Shown: positions 9,450 through 18,692 of the stretch, piece after piece
Layout: every line of letters starts with the position of its first letter
How positions within the stretch are numbered: the stretch's first letter is position 1
Source: Heyndrickxia sp050281185
GTDB lineage: Bacteria > Bacillota > Bacilli > Bacillales > Bacillaceae_C
Direction: 5' to 3'
NCBI RefSeq assembly: GCF_050281185.1
Contig: NZ_JBNNWS010000004.1
Coordinates: forward strand, 240,558 to 304,557
DNA: 64,000 nucleotides
The notes under the pieces: model-generated
What the model was told of the DNA's origin: nothing
Seen by the model: only the letters and a program-made list of their open reading frames with translations
The model's database searches: none
Made by a program: the position numbers and the translations under genes

Positions 9450-10357
9450 CCTTTCTTTTTTAGCTCATCAAGAAGCTTTATAAACTCGTCTGTCAGTGGT
9501 GCTTCAAATTCTAAATATTTTTCTGTTCGAGGATGAACAAAGCCCAAAATACCTGCATGTAAGGCTTGTCCATCAATTGATAATGTTTTTTTAGGTCCAT
9601 ATTTAGGATCTCCTACAAGGGGAAAACCTATATATTTCATATGTACACGGATTTGATGTGTTCGTCCTGTTTCAAGCTCACATTCTACAAATGTAAATTG
9701 ATTAAATCGGTCAAGTACGCGAAAATGAGTAACAGCATGCTTTCCACTATCTACAACTGTCATTCTTTGACGATCATTCGGATCACGTCCAATTGGAGCG
9801 TCAATAGTTCCATGATCATGCGGAATGTTCCCATGGACAATGGCAAAGTATTTTCTAGTCACTGATTTTTCAACAAGTTGATTTACTAGGCGCTCATGTG
9901 CAAAATCATTTTTAGCTACCATCAATAAACCAGAAGTATCTTTATCTATACGATGGACAATCCCCGGTCTTAACACTCCATTTATACCTGATAAATCTTT
10001 ACAATGTGCCATTAATCCATTTACTAAAGTTCCTGAAGTATGACCTGGTGCAGGGTGAACTACCATGCCTTTAGGTTTATTTACTACTAAGACGTCTCCA
10101 TCCTCATAGTAAATATCAAGATTCATTTCCTCTGCCTCAACATCCAAGTTTTCAGGCTCAGGTATCTCAATTATTATTTTATCGCCAATGTTACATTTGT
10201 AATTAGCTTTCACTTGTTTACCGTTCACTTGAACATGGCCTTCTTTGATCCATAATTGTACTTGTGAACGGGACCATTCGTTATTTCGTGCGGAAATAAT
10301 TTTATCTATTCGTTCATTATTTTCACTATCAAGAATGGTGTGTTCCATTATTTCCAT
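9446..10357 (-). CDS. rluD: 23S rRNA pseudouridine synthase, RluD family (YlyB)
   Basis: The protein has an N-terminal S4 RNA-binding domain (about residues 14-75) and a RluA/RluD catalytic domain with the aspartate in VHRIDKDTSGLLMVAKN near residue 137. This family isomerises uridines in helix 69 or related sites of 23S rRNA. The start at 10357 has AAAGGAG seven bases upstream and overlaps the end of lspA by 29 bp, so the two genes are probably cotranscribed. The exact rRNA target is not shown by the sequence. Confidence 0.9.
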   Translation of the reverse strand: MEIMEHTILDSENNERIDKIISARNNEWSRSQVQLWIKEGHVQVNGKQVKANYKCNIGDKIIIEIPEPENLDVEAEEMNLDIYYEDGDVLVVNKPKGMVVHPAPGHTSGTLVNGLMAHCKDLSGINGVLRPGIVHRIDKDTSGLLMVAKNDFAHERLVNQLVEKSVTRKYFAIVHGNIPHDHGTIDAPIGRDPNDRQRMTVVDSGKHAVTHFRVLDRFNQFTFVECELETGRTHQIRVHMKYIGFPLVGDPKYGPKKTLSIDGQALHAGILGFVHPRTEKYLEFEAPLTDEFIKLLDELKKKG

Positions 10358-10856
10358 ATGTTTTCTCCTTTAACTTACGCTCTTCTCTTAACATTTGAAT
10401 GAGTAGAAGTATAACACCAATAGTTAAACTGGCATCAGCAATATTAAAAATCGGAAAATTAATAATCTCTGCATAGAGGAAATCGACTACTTCTTTTCGA
10501 ACAAGTCTATCTATAAAGTTTCCGATTGCGCCACCTAACATAAAGGCAAGACTGATTCCTAATAACGGTTTTCCTTTTGCGTGCTTTTGAATATAATAAA
10601 TAATTCCACCTACTACTATTAGTGTAATTAAATAAAATAACCACATTTGTCCTTGTAATATTCCCCAAGCAGCGCCCTGATTTCGATGAGAGGTAATGGA
10701 AAAGACATTTTTAATTATTGGTATACTTTCCCCTATCTCCATGTTTTTATCAACAAGAATTTTTGTCAATTGGTCTAATGCCATTACAAATAATGCTAGT
10801 ATGTAATAAATCACAAAGGAAACCCCCGTATCCGCTTTTTTCATATAAACCATCAT
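10329..10856 (-). CDS. lspA: Lipoprotein signal peptidase (signal peptidase II)
   Basis: This is an inner-membrane aspartyl protease that cleaves prolipoprotein signal peptides after diacylglyceryl transfer. It has four hydrophobic segments. The two catalytic aspartate motifs are GNFIDRLVRKEVVDF and FNIADASLTIG, and the family motif HRNQGAAWGIL lies near residue 57. At about 175 residues it is a little longer than B. subtilis LspA because of extra residues at the N-terminus. Several in-frame ATGs exist there (10856, 10853, 10844), and none has an ideal ribosome site. A lipoprotein substrate candidate lies at 60868. Confidence 0.94.
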   Translation of the reverse strand: MMVYMKKADTGVSFVIYYILALFVMALDQLTKILVDKNMEIGESIPIIKNVFSITSHRNQGAAWGILQGQMWLFYLITLIVVGGIIYYIQKHAKGKPLLGISLAFMLGGAIGNFIDRLVRKEVVDFLYAEIINFPIFNIADASLTIGVILLLIQMLREERKLKEKTYGNNGTHHS

Positions 10857-10934
10857 TATTCACTTTCTTCCTTTGAATTGTAGCATAACAGGGGGCTTTA
10901 GAAAAGATTTAGTAGTTAGTAATGAGTTAGAATT

Positions 10935-11222
10935 TTAACTATAAGGGATTGTTATTTTGCCAAACGCCCATAATTGATTCCATTCATCTGATGTTTTCAA
11001 GGTAGGAATCGTTTCTAGCCACTCCTTTGGAATAGCCTCACCAGTACGCTCACATTTTCCATAATCCCCATCATTCCATTTAGAAAGAGCAGTATGAATA
11101 TCCTTTAATTCTTCATTAATTAAATCTTTAATTAATTCATCATTTGTCACATATGAATGTAAATCTGCTTTTATCACATGAAGTAAATCATAGAGCTGTT
11201 GATGTTCATTATTTAGCGACAT
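10935..11222 (-). CDS. ylyA: YlyA-like protein, DksA/TraR zinc-finger relative
   Basis: This 95-residue protein lies between lspA and ileS, exactly where ylyA sits in B. subtilis. The N-terminal half is helical. It ends in GKCERTGEAIPKEWLETIPT, the degenerate DksA/TraR zinc-finger segment also seen in YteA-type proteins. Only one cysteine is left, so zinc binding is unlikely. YlyA in B. subtilis binds RNA polymerase in the forespore under SigG; transfer of that role here is inference from position and the weak domain match. The start has GGAGGG upstream. Confidence 0.7.
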   Translation of the reverse strand: MSLNNEHQQLYDLLHVIKADLHSYVTNDELIKDLINEELKDIHTALSKWNDGDYGKCERTGEAIPKEWLETIPTLKTSDEWNQLWAFGKITIPYS

Positions 11223-11310
11223 GGATATTCCCTCCTATAGTGAGTTACCGATAGTTTACCCGACTTTACACAATGTTTGTGGAGTAACTCTTTCATATAG
11301 TTACATAAAA

Positions 11311-11347
11311 TAGAAAACCCTCGAAGATTTACCTTCAAGGGTTTTCA
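11311..11347 (-). terminator. Intrinsic terminator after ileS
   Basis: The minus strand forms AAAACCCTTGAAGGT/ATCTTCGAGGGTTTT followed by CTATTTT, just past the ileS stop. Confidence 0.8.
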
Positions 11348-11356
11348 AAATAAGCT

Positions 11357-14125
11357 TTATACATTTTTATATGATTTTTCAACTACTGATGCACATCGAG
11401 AACAAAGTGTTGGATGCTCTTTCACAGTACCAACTTCAGTTGTAACTACCCAGCATCGTTCACATGTTTCCCCTTCTGCTTTTTCAACTAAAATAGCCGC
11501 ATATTCTAACTTTAAAGCATTTTCTGGTGCATCTTCAATTGATCCAGCAATTTGGAATCCTGAAACAATAAATAATTGCTTCATGTTCTCCGAAATGGAA
11601 TCTAATAATTTTTTCGTTTTATCATTTACATATAAAGTAATTTTCGCTGTTAATGATTTTCCAATTATTTTTTCATTTCGAGCTTCTTCTAATGCTTTTA
11701 AAACATCATCCCGGAGCTTTAAAAATTCTCCCCATTTATCCTCAAGTTCTTTAGCATTAGATAAGTCTACATATTCCGGCATATCTGTTAATTGAACACT
11801 TACTTCCTGAACTTCAGGAATATAAGCCCATACCTCATCTGCTGTATGAGGCAAAATTGGTGATAACAGCTTTGTCAGTGAAATAAGACAATCATATAAT
11901 ACTGATTGCATTGCTCGACGCTCATAATTATCTTTCGCCTCAATATATAAAACATCTTTTGCAAAATCTAAATAGAATGAGCTTAAGTCAAGTGTACAGA
12001 AATTATTCACTGCATGATAGATACTTGAAAATTCATATCCTTCATATGCATCACGAACATGTTTAATTAACTGATTTAATTTTACTAACATATATTGATC
12101 AACTTCACGTAGATCATTATAGGCAATTTTATCTGCAGCAGGATTAAAATCAGATAAATTACCTAACAAGAAGCGGAAAGTATTTCGGATTTTTCGATAT
12201 ACTTCTGATACTTGCTTCAAGATAGGATCTGATACACGAACATCCGCTTGATAATCAACTGATGCAACCCATAATCGAACAATATCAGCACCTAGCTGAT
12301 TAATTACTTTACTCGGTACAATCACATTTCCTAGTGATTTACTCATCTTTCTACCTTCACCATCAAGTGCAAAGCCGTGGCTTAATACACCTTTATAAGG
12401 AGCTTTTCCAGTAACAGCAACAGCTGTAGTTAAAGAAGAGTTAAACCAGCCGCGATATTGATCTGATCCTTCTAAGTAAAGATCTGCAGGACGCTGTAAG
12501 TCTTCACGCTCAAATAAAACAGCTTGATGTGATGAACCAGAATCAAACCAAACATCCATTATATCTGTTTCTTTTGAAAACTTACCGTTCGGACTACTTG
12601 GATGTGTAAAGCCTTCAGGTAAAAGATCTTTTGCTTCACGTTCAAACCAGACATTAGAACCATGAGTACGGAAAAGATCAGACACATGCTGAATGGTTTC
12701 ATCAGTAATAATCGGCTCACCATTTTCACCATAAAATACTGGAATTGGTACACCCCAAGCACGTTGTCTAGAAATACACCAGTCACCTCGGTCACGTACC
12801 ATATTAAATAGTCGTGTTTCACCCCAAGTTGGCACCCAATTAACATCTTGAATAGCTTGTAAAAGTTCTGGACGGAATTTATCAATAGATGCAAACCATT
12901 GAGCTGTTGCTCGGAAAATGACAGGTTTTTTTGTACGCCAATCATGAGGATATGAGTGCGTAATAAAGTTTAACTTTAACAAAGCACCAACTTCCTCTAA
13001 TTTTTCCGTAATCGGTTTATTTGCATTATCATAAAACAAACCTTCAAATCCTGGTGCATCCGAAGTCATAACCCCTTTATCATCAACAGGGGATAATACA
13101 TCTAAATCGTATTTCTTCCCGACAAGGAAATCGTCTTCCCCATGTCCAGGTGCTGTATGAACACAACCAGTACCTGAATCAGTCGTTACATGTTCTCCTA
13201 ACATGACCAATGAATCACGATCATATAATGGATGTTTAGCTAAAATATATTCTAAATCTTTTCCAAGGATCGTTTTTACGACTTTTGGGGATTCCCATTC
13301 CAATACGGTTGTCACTTCTTCAAGAAGTGCTTCAGCAATGACATACTTTTCATTTTCTACTTCAACAACCACATATTTTAATTCTGGATGGACAGAAATT
13401 CCTAAATTTGCTGGAATTGTCCATGGTGTTGTGGTCCAAATAATAATTTTTGCACCATTCTCTAATACATCTTTACCATCTTTTACTTCAAATGCCACAT
13501 AAATAGAGGCAGATCGTTTGTCTTTGTATTCAATCTCAGCCTCAGCAAGCGCTGATTCACTCGAAGGAGACCAATAAACAGGCTTAAGTCCTTTATAGAT
13601 ATAGCCTTTCTTAGCCATCTCACCAAAAACTTTAATTTGTTGTGCCTCATATTCAGGTTTTAATGTTAAATAAGGATTTTCCCAATCACCACGTACACCT
13701 AGACGTTTGAATGATGTGCGTTGATTATCAACTTGCTCATAAGCATATTCCGCACATAATTTGCGGAATTCTGCAACTGTCATTTCTTTTCTTTTTACAC
13801 CTTTATTTGTTAAAGCTTGTTCAATCGGTAATCCGTGTGTATCCCACCCAGGTACATAAGGAGCACAGTAGCCTGACATCGATTTATATCGAACGATAAA
13901 ATCCTTTAGTGTTTTGTTTAATGCATGCCCCATATGAAGATCGCCATTAGCATATGGAGGTCCATCATGAAGTACGAATAATGGTCTGTCTTTCGTTTTT
14001 TCTTGAACCATTTTATAAATATTCATTTCTTCCCATTTTGCTTGAATTTCAGGCTCTCTTTTTGGGAGATTTCCTCTCATTGGGAATTCTGTTTGCGGCA
14101 TTAATAATGTATCTTTATAATCCAT
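11357..14125 (-). CDS. ileS: Isoleucyl-tRNA synthetase
   Basis: This 922-residue class I synthetase has the usual bacterial length. The HIGH motif appears as DLHMGH near residue 59 and KMSKS as GRKMSKSLGN near 595. A large CP1 editing domain with TTTPWTIPANLG lies between them. The C-terminal zinc site CERCW...CSRC is complete. It charges tRNA-Ile and is preceded by a T-box that senses uncharged tRNA-Ile. The zinc-containing C-terminus marks the common eubacterial, mupirocin-sensitive type; this follows from family knowledge and was not tested. Confidence 0.98.
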   Translation of the reverse strand: MDYKDTLLMPQTEFPMRGNLPKREPEIQAKWEEMNIYKMVQEKTKDRPLFVLHDGPPYANGDLHMGHALNKTLKDFIVRYKSMSGYCAPYVPGWDTHGLPIEQALTNKGVKRKEMTVAEFRKLCAEYAYEQVDNQRTSFKRLGVRGDWENPYLTLKPEYEAQQIKVFGEMAKKGYIYKGLKPVYWSPSSESALAEAEIEYKDKRSASIYVAFEVKDGKDVLENGAKIIIWTTTPWTIPANLGISVHPELKYVVVEVENEKYVIAEALLEEVTTVLEWESPKVVKTILGKDLEYILAKHPLYDRDSLVMLGEHVTTDSGTGCVHTAPGHGEDDFLVGKKYDLDVLSPVDDKGVMTSDAPGFEGLFYDNANKPITEKLEEVGALLKLNFITHSYPHDWRTKKPVIFRATAQWFASIDKFRPELLQAIQDVNWVPTWGETRLFNMVRDRGDWCISRQRAWGVPIPVFYGENGEPIITDETIQHVSDLFRTHGSNVWFEREAKDLLPEGFTHPSSPNGKFSKETDIMDVWFDSGSSHQAVLFEREDLQRPADLYLEGSDQYRGWFNSSLTTAVAVTGKAPYKGVLSHGFALDGEGRKMSKSLGNVIVPSKVINQLGADIVRLWVASVDYQADVRVSDPILKQVSEVYRKIRNTFRFLLGNLSDFNPAADKIAYNDLREVDQYMLVKLNQLIKHVRDAYEGYEFSSIYHAVNNFCTLDLSSFYLDFAKDVLYIEAKDNYERRAMQSVLYDCLISLTKLLSPILPHTADEVWAYIPEVQEVSVQLTDMPEYVDLSNAKELEDKWGEFLKLRDDVLKALEEARNEKIIGKSLTAKITLYVNDKTKKLLDSISENMKQLFIVSGFQIAGSIEDAPENALKLEYAAILVEKAEGETCERCWVVTTEVGTVKEHPTLCSRCASVVEKSYKNV

Positions 14126-14227
14126 TGTTTTATTTACCTCCTAATTAAAAAACAAAATATATTTTACTTTCAATTTATACAAGGATGGTGTCTTTCACTT
14201 TATTGACATAGAAGTTACTTTTCAAAC

Positions 14228-14535
14228 AAAAAAACCTTCTCATCCCTATAAAAGGGACGAGAAGGTTTTCCCGCGGTACCACCCTAGTAAACAATCTTCA
14301 GGAAGAAGATGTTCTCTCTAACATTCGTATCGAGAATGAAACGCTTTTTTCTACTAACCAAATGTCAAATACATACAAATAAGTAATTTCAACATTTGGA
14401 GTTCAAATCCAGAACTCTAGGGTGATTTTCCAACCATTCTCTTATACCAAGCTTTCACTATCCTTGGCTCGCTTTATATAATAAGATATTGAACAATTGT
14501 ACTGTCCCTGTCATCGTTTATTACATATTATTTTA
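14228..14535 (-). promoter_or_regulatory. T-box leader of ileS
   Basis: The minus strand carries the hallmark T-box AGGGTGGTACCGCG (14285-14272), which pairs with the tRNA acceptor end. It is followed by a strong terminator, AAAACCTTCTC/GAGAAGGTTTT plus seven T (about 14229-14270). A long stem I region extends upstream to the promoter. A plausible specifier is ATC in the context GGAAAATCACC near 14418-14428, which fits tRNA-Ile. Uncharged tRNA would favour the antiterminator and so allow ileS transcription. The remaining bases up to the ileS start show nothing else. Confidence 0.95.
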
Positions 14536-14541
14536 TAATAG

Positions 14542-14571
14542 ATTATATGTGAAATAATTTCAGTTCGTCAA
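14542..14571 (-). promoter_or_regulatory. SigA-type promoter of ileS
   Basis: TTGACG and a perfect TATAAT on the minus strand are 18 bp apart, directly upstream of the T-box leader and immediately downstream of the divIVA stop codon. Confidence 0.82.
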
Positions 14572-14573
14572 GA

Positions 14574-15080
14574 TTATTTAAGCTCTTCTTGAAGATTTAA
14601 TTCTGTAGCGTCAATATCGAATTCCATTAATTTATCCCAATCGTCATTTCGAAGCAAATCTAATTGAGCTTCAATTAGCATTTTAAATCTTGTACGGAAT
14701 ACTTTCGATTGTTTCTTCAGTTCTTCAATTTCCAGGGCAACTTTTCTCGCTTTTGACAAAGCTTCATTAACAATTCGATCAGCGTTTTTTTCCGCTTCTC
14801 TAATAATGAGCTTTGCTTCTTTTTGGGAATTTCCTCGGACTTCCTCTGCAGCTTCCTGTGCCACAACAATCGACTTTTGCAATGTTTCCTCAATATTTGT
14901 AAAATGACCAAGTCTTTCATTAAGTGATGTTAATTGTTCTTCTAAGTCCTTCTTTTCACGAATGATTAATTCGTAATCCTTTATGACTTGATCAAGGAAT
15001 TCATTCACCTCATCCTCGACATACCCGCGAAAGCCTTTACTGAATTCTTTATTATGTATATCTAATGGCGATAAAGGCAT
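14574..15080 (-). CDS. divIVA: Cell-division initiation protein DivIVA
   Basis: DivIVA is a coiled-coil protein that recognises negatively curved membrane at poles and septa and places MinCD and, in sporulation, the chromosome anchor. The N-terminal membrane-binding module MPLSPLDIHNKEF followed by GFRGYVEDEVNEFLDQV is classical, and long heptad-rich segments follow to about residue 150. The frame is open 12 codons further upstream, but the ATG at 15080 has GGAGGTGA directly before it and starts the conserved motif, giving 168 residues. It sits between ylmH and ileS as in B. subtilis. A TGTCGAA sequence (15153-15147), matching the Spo0A box core, lies in the upstream region. Confidence 0.96.
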   Translation of the reverse strand: MPLSPLDIHNKEFSKGFRGYVEDEVNEFLDQVIKDYELIIREKKDLEEQLTSLNERLGHFTNIEETLQKSIVVAQEAAEEVRGNSQKEAKLIIREAEKNADRIVNEALSKARKVALEIEELKKQSKVFRTRFKMLIEAQLDLLRNDDWDKLMEFDIDATELNLQEELK

Positions 15081-15185
15081 TCTGTCACCTCCACTAAGTA
15101 ATATAATGATTTCCACAATAACACTCTGATTTTATTTTATACTTTTTTCGACAGTTTGTGGGGATTTTCCTGCAATTTTATCAAA

Positions 15186-15962
15186 TTATTTCAATACTCC
15201 CGCATGGATTCTCCACTTTTCTTTCTTTGTTTTCCCATCAATCACCAATATTTTACTTCTACCGAAGCCTCTAGCAGAAATAACATCACCCTCTTCACAG
15301 GTAAATGCTGTCTGCTCGATAGTCCTCCAATTTACTTTAACAAGCCCATGCTGTATTAGTGTCTGTGCTTTTTGTCTTGAAATATGATAAACAGATGATA
15401 AGACAGCATCTAATCGTAAAGAGCTTACAGTTGTTTGAATTTCATGCCACATCTCACCAGAATGAATAACTTCATCTAAAGGCATTTCTATAAGCTGTAC
15501 ACTGGTTTTCCCGATTTGTCCGAGCTCCAATTTGATATATTCCTGTAATTCCTTTGCAATTATTAATTGGATTCTTTCTTGATGAATGAAAATATCACCA
15601 AATTTTTCTCTCTTAATTCCTAAAGACATAAGTGTACCAAGAACCTGGCGATGTGTAATCGTTACAAATTTATTTGGATACTTTAATTCAAAAAGAACAA
15701 TTTGATAATCATCTTTTTCAGGAGAAAAATATTCAGGATACAGAAGAACTCTTTTCCTTTCACAATCGGCATGTCCACCAAACACACCCATCTTCACATT
15801 TTGTTCAGAACCGATAATGGATTGGACAATATGAATTTGTCTTGGATCTAAAAAATCCGTTAACTTAGGTGCATAGCTGTCCTCCACAAACTCTCTCCAG
15901 TTTATCACTTGATCAATAAATTCCTTTTCTTCTGGTCTAAAATGTTGATATATATTGTCCAT
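15186..15962 (-). CDS. ylmH: YlmH, S4-domain RNA-binding protein (ribosome-rescue family)
   Basis: This 258-residue protein has a C-terminal S4 domain (about residues 182-240, with RLDAVLSSVYHISRQKAQTLI). The N-terminal domain contains FGGHADCERKRVLLYPEYF, typical of YlmH. Work on B. subtilis YlmH and its homologues points to a role in rescue of stalled 50S complexes; here the function is assigned by family. The ribosome site is weak (ATGGGG six bases upstream). A MITE-like element separates it from ylmG, so it may have its own promoter. Confidence 0.9.
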   Translation of the reverse strand: MDNIYQHFRPEEKEFIDQVINWREFVEDSYAPKLTDFLDPRQIHIVQSIIGSEQNVKMGVFGGHADCERKRVLLYPEYFSPEKDDYQIVLFELKYPNKFVTITHRQVLGTLMSLGIKREKFGDIFIHQERIQLIIAKELQEYIKLELGQIGKTSVQLIEMPLDEVIHSGEMWHEIQTTVSSLRLDAVLSSVYHISRQKAQTLIQHGLVKVNWRTIEQTAFTCEEGDVISARGFGRSKILVIDGKTKKEKWRIHAGVLK

Positions 15963-15989
15963 AAAAACCCCATAGTACTTTTAATATTA

Positions 15990-16121
15990 TGCTTTGTTAA
16001 TGGTTATTGTTGATAAATAACCTGTATGGTATGCGTGAAGCGATTTCTTTACGAAGTAAAACTAGCTGAGCGCATGCCATACAGGGTTTTATTTGAAACA
16101 ACAACATTGTTTAACAAAGCT
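15990..16121 (-). repeat. Small palindromic repeat, family A copy 1
   Basis: Terminal inverted repeats read TGCTTTGTTAA at the left and TTAACAAAGCT at the right. Inside lies a long imperfect hairpin, CCTGTATGGTATGCG paired with CGCATGCCATACAGG. Its loop, TTTCTTTACGAAGTAAAAC, is itself partly self-complementary. The flanks are AT-rich but show no exact target duplication, unlike copies at 22169 and 62278. It fills the gap between ylmG and ylmH. Confidence 0.85.
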
Positions 16122-16158
16122 TATATTTAAAATAGAAAAAGGTAGTTATAATCACTAC

Positions 16159-16419
16159 CTAAATCGTCCATTTAAAAAGCTGAACTAATCCAGAACTAGC
16201 TAATCGTAAAACAAGAATCGCTACAATTGGTGAGATATCAATCATTCCAATTGGAGGAACAAAACGACGAAATTGTTCTAAATATGGTTCACAAATACGA
16301 GCAAACATTTGTCCTATTGATGATTGCTGTGCATTAAACCACGACATAAAAATATAAATAATAATGATGTATGAATAAATATTTATTGCATTTAATAAAA
16401 TATTCACCACTATGCCCAT
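16159..16419 (-). CDS. ylmG: YlmG, YggT-family membrane protein
   Basis: This protein of about 86 residues has two hydrophobic segments and the conserved family block SIGQMFARICEPYLEQFRRFVPP, followed by DISPIVAILVLR. YggT proteins lie next to division genes in many bacteria and chloroplasts and may act with SepF, but their molecular role is not established. The frame opens at a GTG (16434) that lies within the ribosome site GAGGTGG. The ATG at 16419 gives an N-terminus close to the B. subtilis protein. Confidence 0.9.
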   Translation of the reverse strand: MGIVVNILLNAINIYSYIIIIYIFMSWFNAQQSSIGQMFARICEPYLEQFRRFVPPIGMIDISPIVAILVLRLASSGLVQLFKWTI

Positions 16420-16424
16420 TTTAC

Positions 16425-16862
16425 TTAAGACCACCTCGAATCAAAATCATTTCTCTGAATTAAATCTGTAATATTACCTGAAACCTCAACATTATCTGGA
16501 GTGCATAAAAATATATCTGTACCAATTCGCTGAATATCTCCACCAATCGCATAAACAGTTCCGCTTAAAAAATCAATAATTCTTTTTGCTTGATCATGTT
16601 CAATCCGCTGTAGATTGACAACAACCGCACGGCGATTTTTCAGGTGATCGGCAATCTCCTGTGCTTCAGCATATACTCTCGGTTCGACTAATATTACTTT
16701 TGATGATTTTTGAACACTTTGCAAGCTAACGACATTTTGTTTATGATTCGTTGGTTTTTCATATTTTTCAGGTTCTGGCTCATTATCCATCTTTTCATCT
16801 TCGGTATATTCGTATTCATCATCTAATAAAAAAAATGATTTTAGTTTTGTTTTTATACCCAT
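16425..16862 (-). CDS. sepF: SepF, cell-division protein
   Basis: This 145-residue protein has an N-terminal amphipathic segment (MGIKTKLKSFFL) that binds membrane, an acidic linker, and the C-terminal SepF domain from about residue 55 (VILVEPRVYAEAQEIADHL ... GTVYAIGGDIQRIG). SepF polymerises into rings that bundle FtsZ and can substitute for FtsA as a membrane anchor. The start has a perfect AGGAGGTG. It belongs to the ylmC-H cluster adjoining divIVA. Confidence 0.96.
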   Translation of the reverse strand: MGIKTKLKSFFLLDDEYEYTEDEKMDNEPEPEKYEKPTNHKQNVVSLQSVQKSSKVILVEPRVYAEAQEIADHLKNRRAVVVNLQRIEHDQAKRIIDFLSGTVYAIGGDIQRIGTDIFLCTPDNVEVSGNITDLIQRNDFDSRWS

Positions 16863-16894
16863 AATTCACACCTCCTATATTTTGTCCAGCTTAG

Positions 16895-17563
16895 TTAACC
16901 TACTAATGAGGTACCAATTCTGACAAATGTCGCTCCCTCTTCAATAGCAATCGTATAATCATTTGACATTCCCATTGATAATTCATGGCAGGGTGCATAG
17001 TCAAGTTGCAGTGCTTTAACAGTCATTTGTAATTCTTTTAACCCACGAAAGCTTTGACGAATGATTTCTTCATCTTCTGTCAAAGGAGCCATCGTCATTA
17101 ATCCTATCACTTTTATATTTTTATAATCTTTTAAATTATGTATAAAATTTAACACATCTTCCGGATTAATACCATGTTTAGACTGTTCACCCGATACATT
17201 CACTTGGACAAAACAAAGAACAGGCTTGTCCGCTCTTTTATTTATTTCTTCTGCTAATGAGAGGCGATCAAGTGAGTGGATGTAAGTTACTTTATCGATA
17301 ATGTTTTTTACTTTGCGCGTTTGCAGTGATCCAATGAAATGCCATATTGCTCGATTATTTAAGCTATTCCATTTTTCAATTAGACCCTCATCACGGTTTT
17401 CACCTAAATGAATAACCCCTGCCTCTAGTGCCTCTTCAGCACGTTCAGCAGTAACATATTTTGTAACAGCAATAATCTGGATATCACTCGGATTTCTATC
17501 AGATTTTTTACATGCTGCTTCAATATTTTCTTTTATGATTGAAAGGTTTTCAACAACTTTCAT
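16895..17563 (-). CDS. ylmE: YlmE, pyridoxal-phosphate homeostasis protein (YggS family)
   Basis: A PLP-binding TIM-barrel protein of about 222 residues. The PLP lysine lies in IIAVTKYV near residue 36, with HFIGSLQTRK and HSLDRLSLAEEI following and LSMGMSNDYTIAIEEGATFVRIG at the C-terminus. The family controls free PLP and amino-acid pools without known catalysis. A TTG two codons upstream (17569) is in frame, but the ATG at 17563 has AAGGAG seven bases before it and was chosen. It overlaps the ylmD stop region. Confidence 0.95.
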   Translation of the reverse strand: MKVVENLSIIKENIEAACKKSDRNPSDIQIIAVTKYVTAERAEEALEAGVIHLGENRDEGLIEKWNSLNNRAIWHFIGSLQTRKVKNIIDKVTYIHSLDRLSLAEEINKRADKPVLCFVQVNVSGEQSKHGINPEDVLNFIHNLKDYKNIKVIGLMTMAPLTEDEEIIRQSFRGLKELQMTVKALQLDYAPCHELSMGMSNDYTIAIEEGATFVRIGTSLVG

Positions 17564-17565
17564 TT

Positions 17566-18387
17566 TCAATCTCCTTTCAAGCCTATAAAACTAAGCATTC
17601 TTCCAGTTTTACCGGAATCACGTCGATGTGAAAAAAATTCATTGTGATCACAACTGGTACAATATTTTGTAATAGATATGTTTTCAGGAGATATACCTGA
17701 CTTAACAAGTACGGTGTAATTTAATTTTCTTAAATCCAATTGATATTGTCCAGCTGTAATTTCCTTGTAAGGTAAATTTGTAGTTGAATCAATCCATTTA
17801 TTCACTTTACTGATTACATGATTATCTACAATATAACATTCTTTACATATCGAAGGACCGATAACAACATGTATTTCTGTTAATGGTATCTTTTCATCTT
17901 TCCACTTTTCAATCATTTCCTTGGCAATCCCATTCACCGTACCTTTCCATCCTGCATGGGCAATGCCAATCATGTTTAACTTAGGTGCAAAAAAATAAAG
18001 TGGAACACAATCAGCAAAACAAAGGGTCAATAGGATATTCTTTTTGTCTGTATATAAACCATCAGTATGAAGAAAGCTGCTTGAATAATTAAGGGAACCT
18101 TTCCCTCTGTGAATTTCATTGATTTTTTCTATTTGAATGCCGTGGGTTTGCTCTGCCCCCACCCAATTATCTATAGAAAAATTTAATTTGTCAGCGAGCT
18201 GTTGACGGTTATTTTGCACATCACTCAATTCATCACCAACATGAAATCCACAATTTAATGAATAATAATCATTTATGCTATTACCACCGTTTTTTGTTGT
18301 GAATCCGGCAACTATATTTGAATTTATATTATTCCACTTTTCAATGATAAAAAATTCTTCTTCTTTTTTTTGAAATGGCTCAATCAT
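17566..18387 (-). CDS. ylmD: YlmD, multicopper-like purine nucleoside phosphorylase (YfiH/LACC1 family)
   Basis: This 273-residue protein has the family signature LCFADCVPLYFF near residue 142 and IGIAHAGWKGTVNGIA near 161, which carry the zinc-binding Cys and His residues. Members act as purine nucleoside phosphorylases and adenosine deaminases and can bind NOD-like receptor ligands in animals. In bacteria the gene is linked to division clusters for unknown reasons. The ATG at 18387 follows AGGAGA. Confidence 0.92.
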   Translation of the reverse strand: MIEPFQKKEEEFFIIEKWNNINSNIVAGFTTKNGGNSINDYYSLNCGFHVGDELSDVQNNRQQLADKLNFSIDNWVGAEQTHGIQIEKINEIHRGKGSLNYSSSFLHTDGLYTDKKNILLTLCFADCVPLYFFAPKLNMIGIAHAGWKGTVNGIAKEMIEKWKDEKIPLTEIHVVIGPSICKECYIVDNHVISKVNKWIDSTTNLPYKEITAGQYQLDLRKLNYTVLVKSGISPENISITKYCTSCDHNEFFSHRRDSGKTGRMLSFIGLKGD

Positions 18388-18461
18388 TGTTTTCTCCTAT
18401 TTTTAACGTTAGAGTCTTTCTAACAGTTTATCATATATTTCCGTTATGTTCATTTTAATAA

Positions 18462-18633
18462 GGCTCTTTTCTAATACTTTGTTGCTATTTGTAACAAAGT
18501 AAAAATCGGCAGTAGGATTTTTACGGTTGTTTTTACACTTATGCATAAAGTATTAGATGAAGAAAAGAGCACGAAACCAATTTAATTAAGCATTGGAGCT
18601 TTTGGAAAAGCAACAACCTTTAAGAAAACAGCC
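18462..18633. repeat. MITE-like element, family B copy 1, with 8-bp target duplication
   Basis: The element begins GGCTCTTTTC and ends GAAAACAGCC, an inverted pair. It is flanked on both sides by the identical 8-mer TTTAATAA (18454-18461 and 18634-18641), the footprint of transposition. An internal GAAAAGAGC repeats the left end in inverse orientation. No open frame is present. It occupies the gap between ylmD and ylmC, where nothing else was seen except the ylmC terminator. Confidence 0.85.
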
Positions 18634-18650
18634 TTTAATAATTAGATAAT

Positions 18651-18684
18651 AAAAAATAAGCCTATCCGTAAGATACGGGTAAGC
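18651..18684 (-). terminator. Probable terminator after ylmC
   Basis: On the minus strand AGCTTACCCGTA pairs with TACGGATAGGCT with one wobble and one mismatch, followed by TTATTTTTT. Confidence 0.65.
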
Positions 18685-18692
18685 TGTAAATA

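Noticed and set aside
12559..12945. 128-codon minus-strand frame inside ileS
   Set aside because: It is an alternative frame within the catalytic part of ileS, with no ribosome site or recognisable motif.
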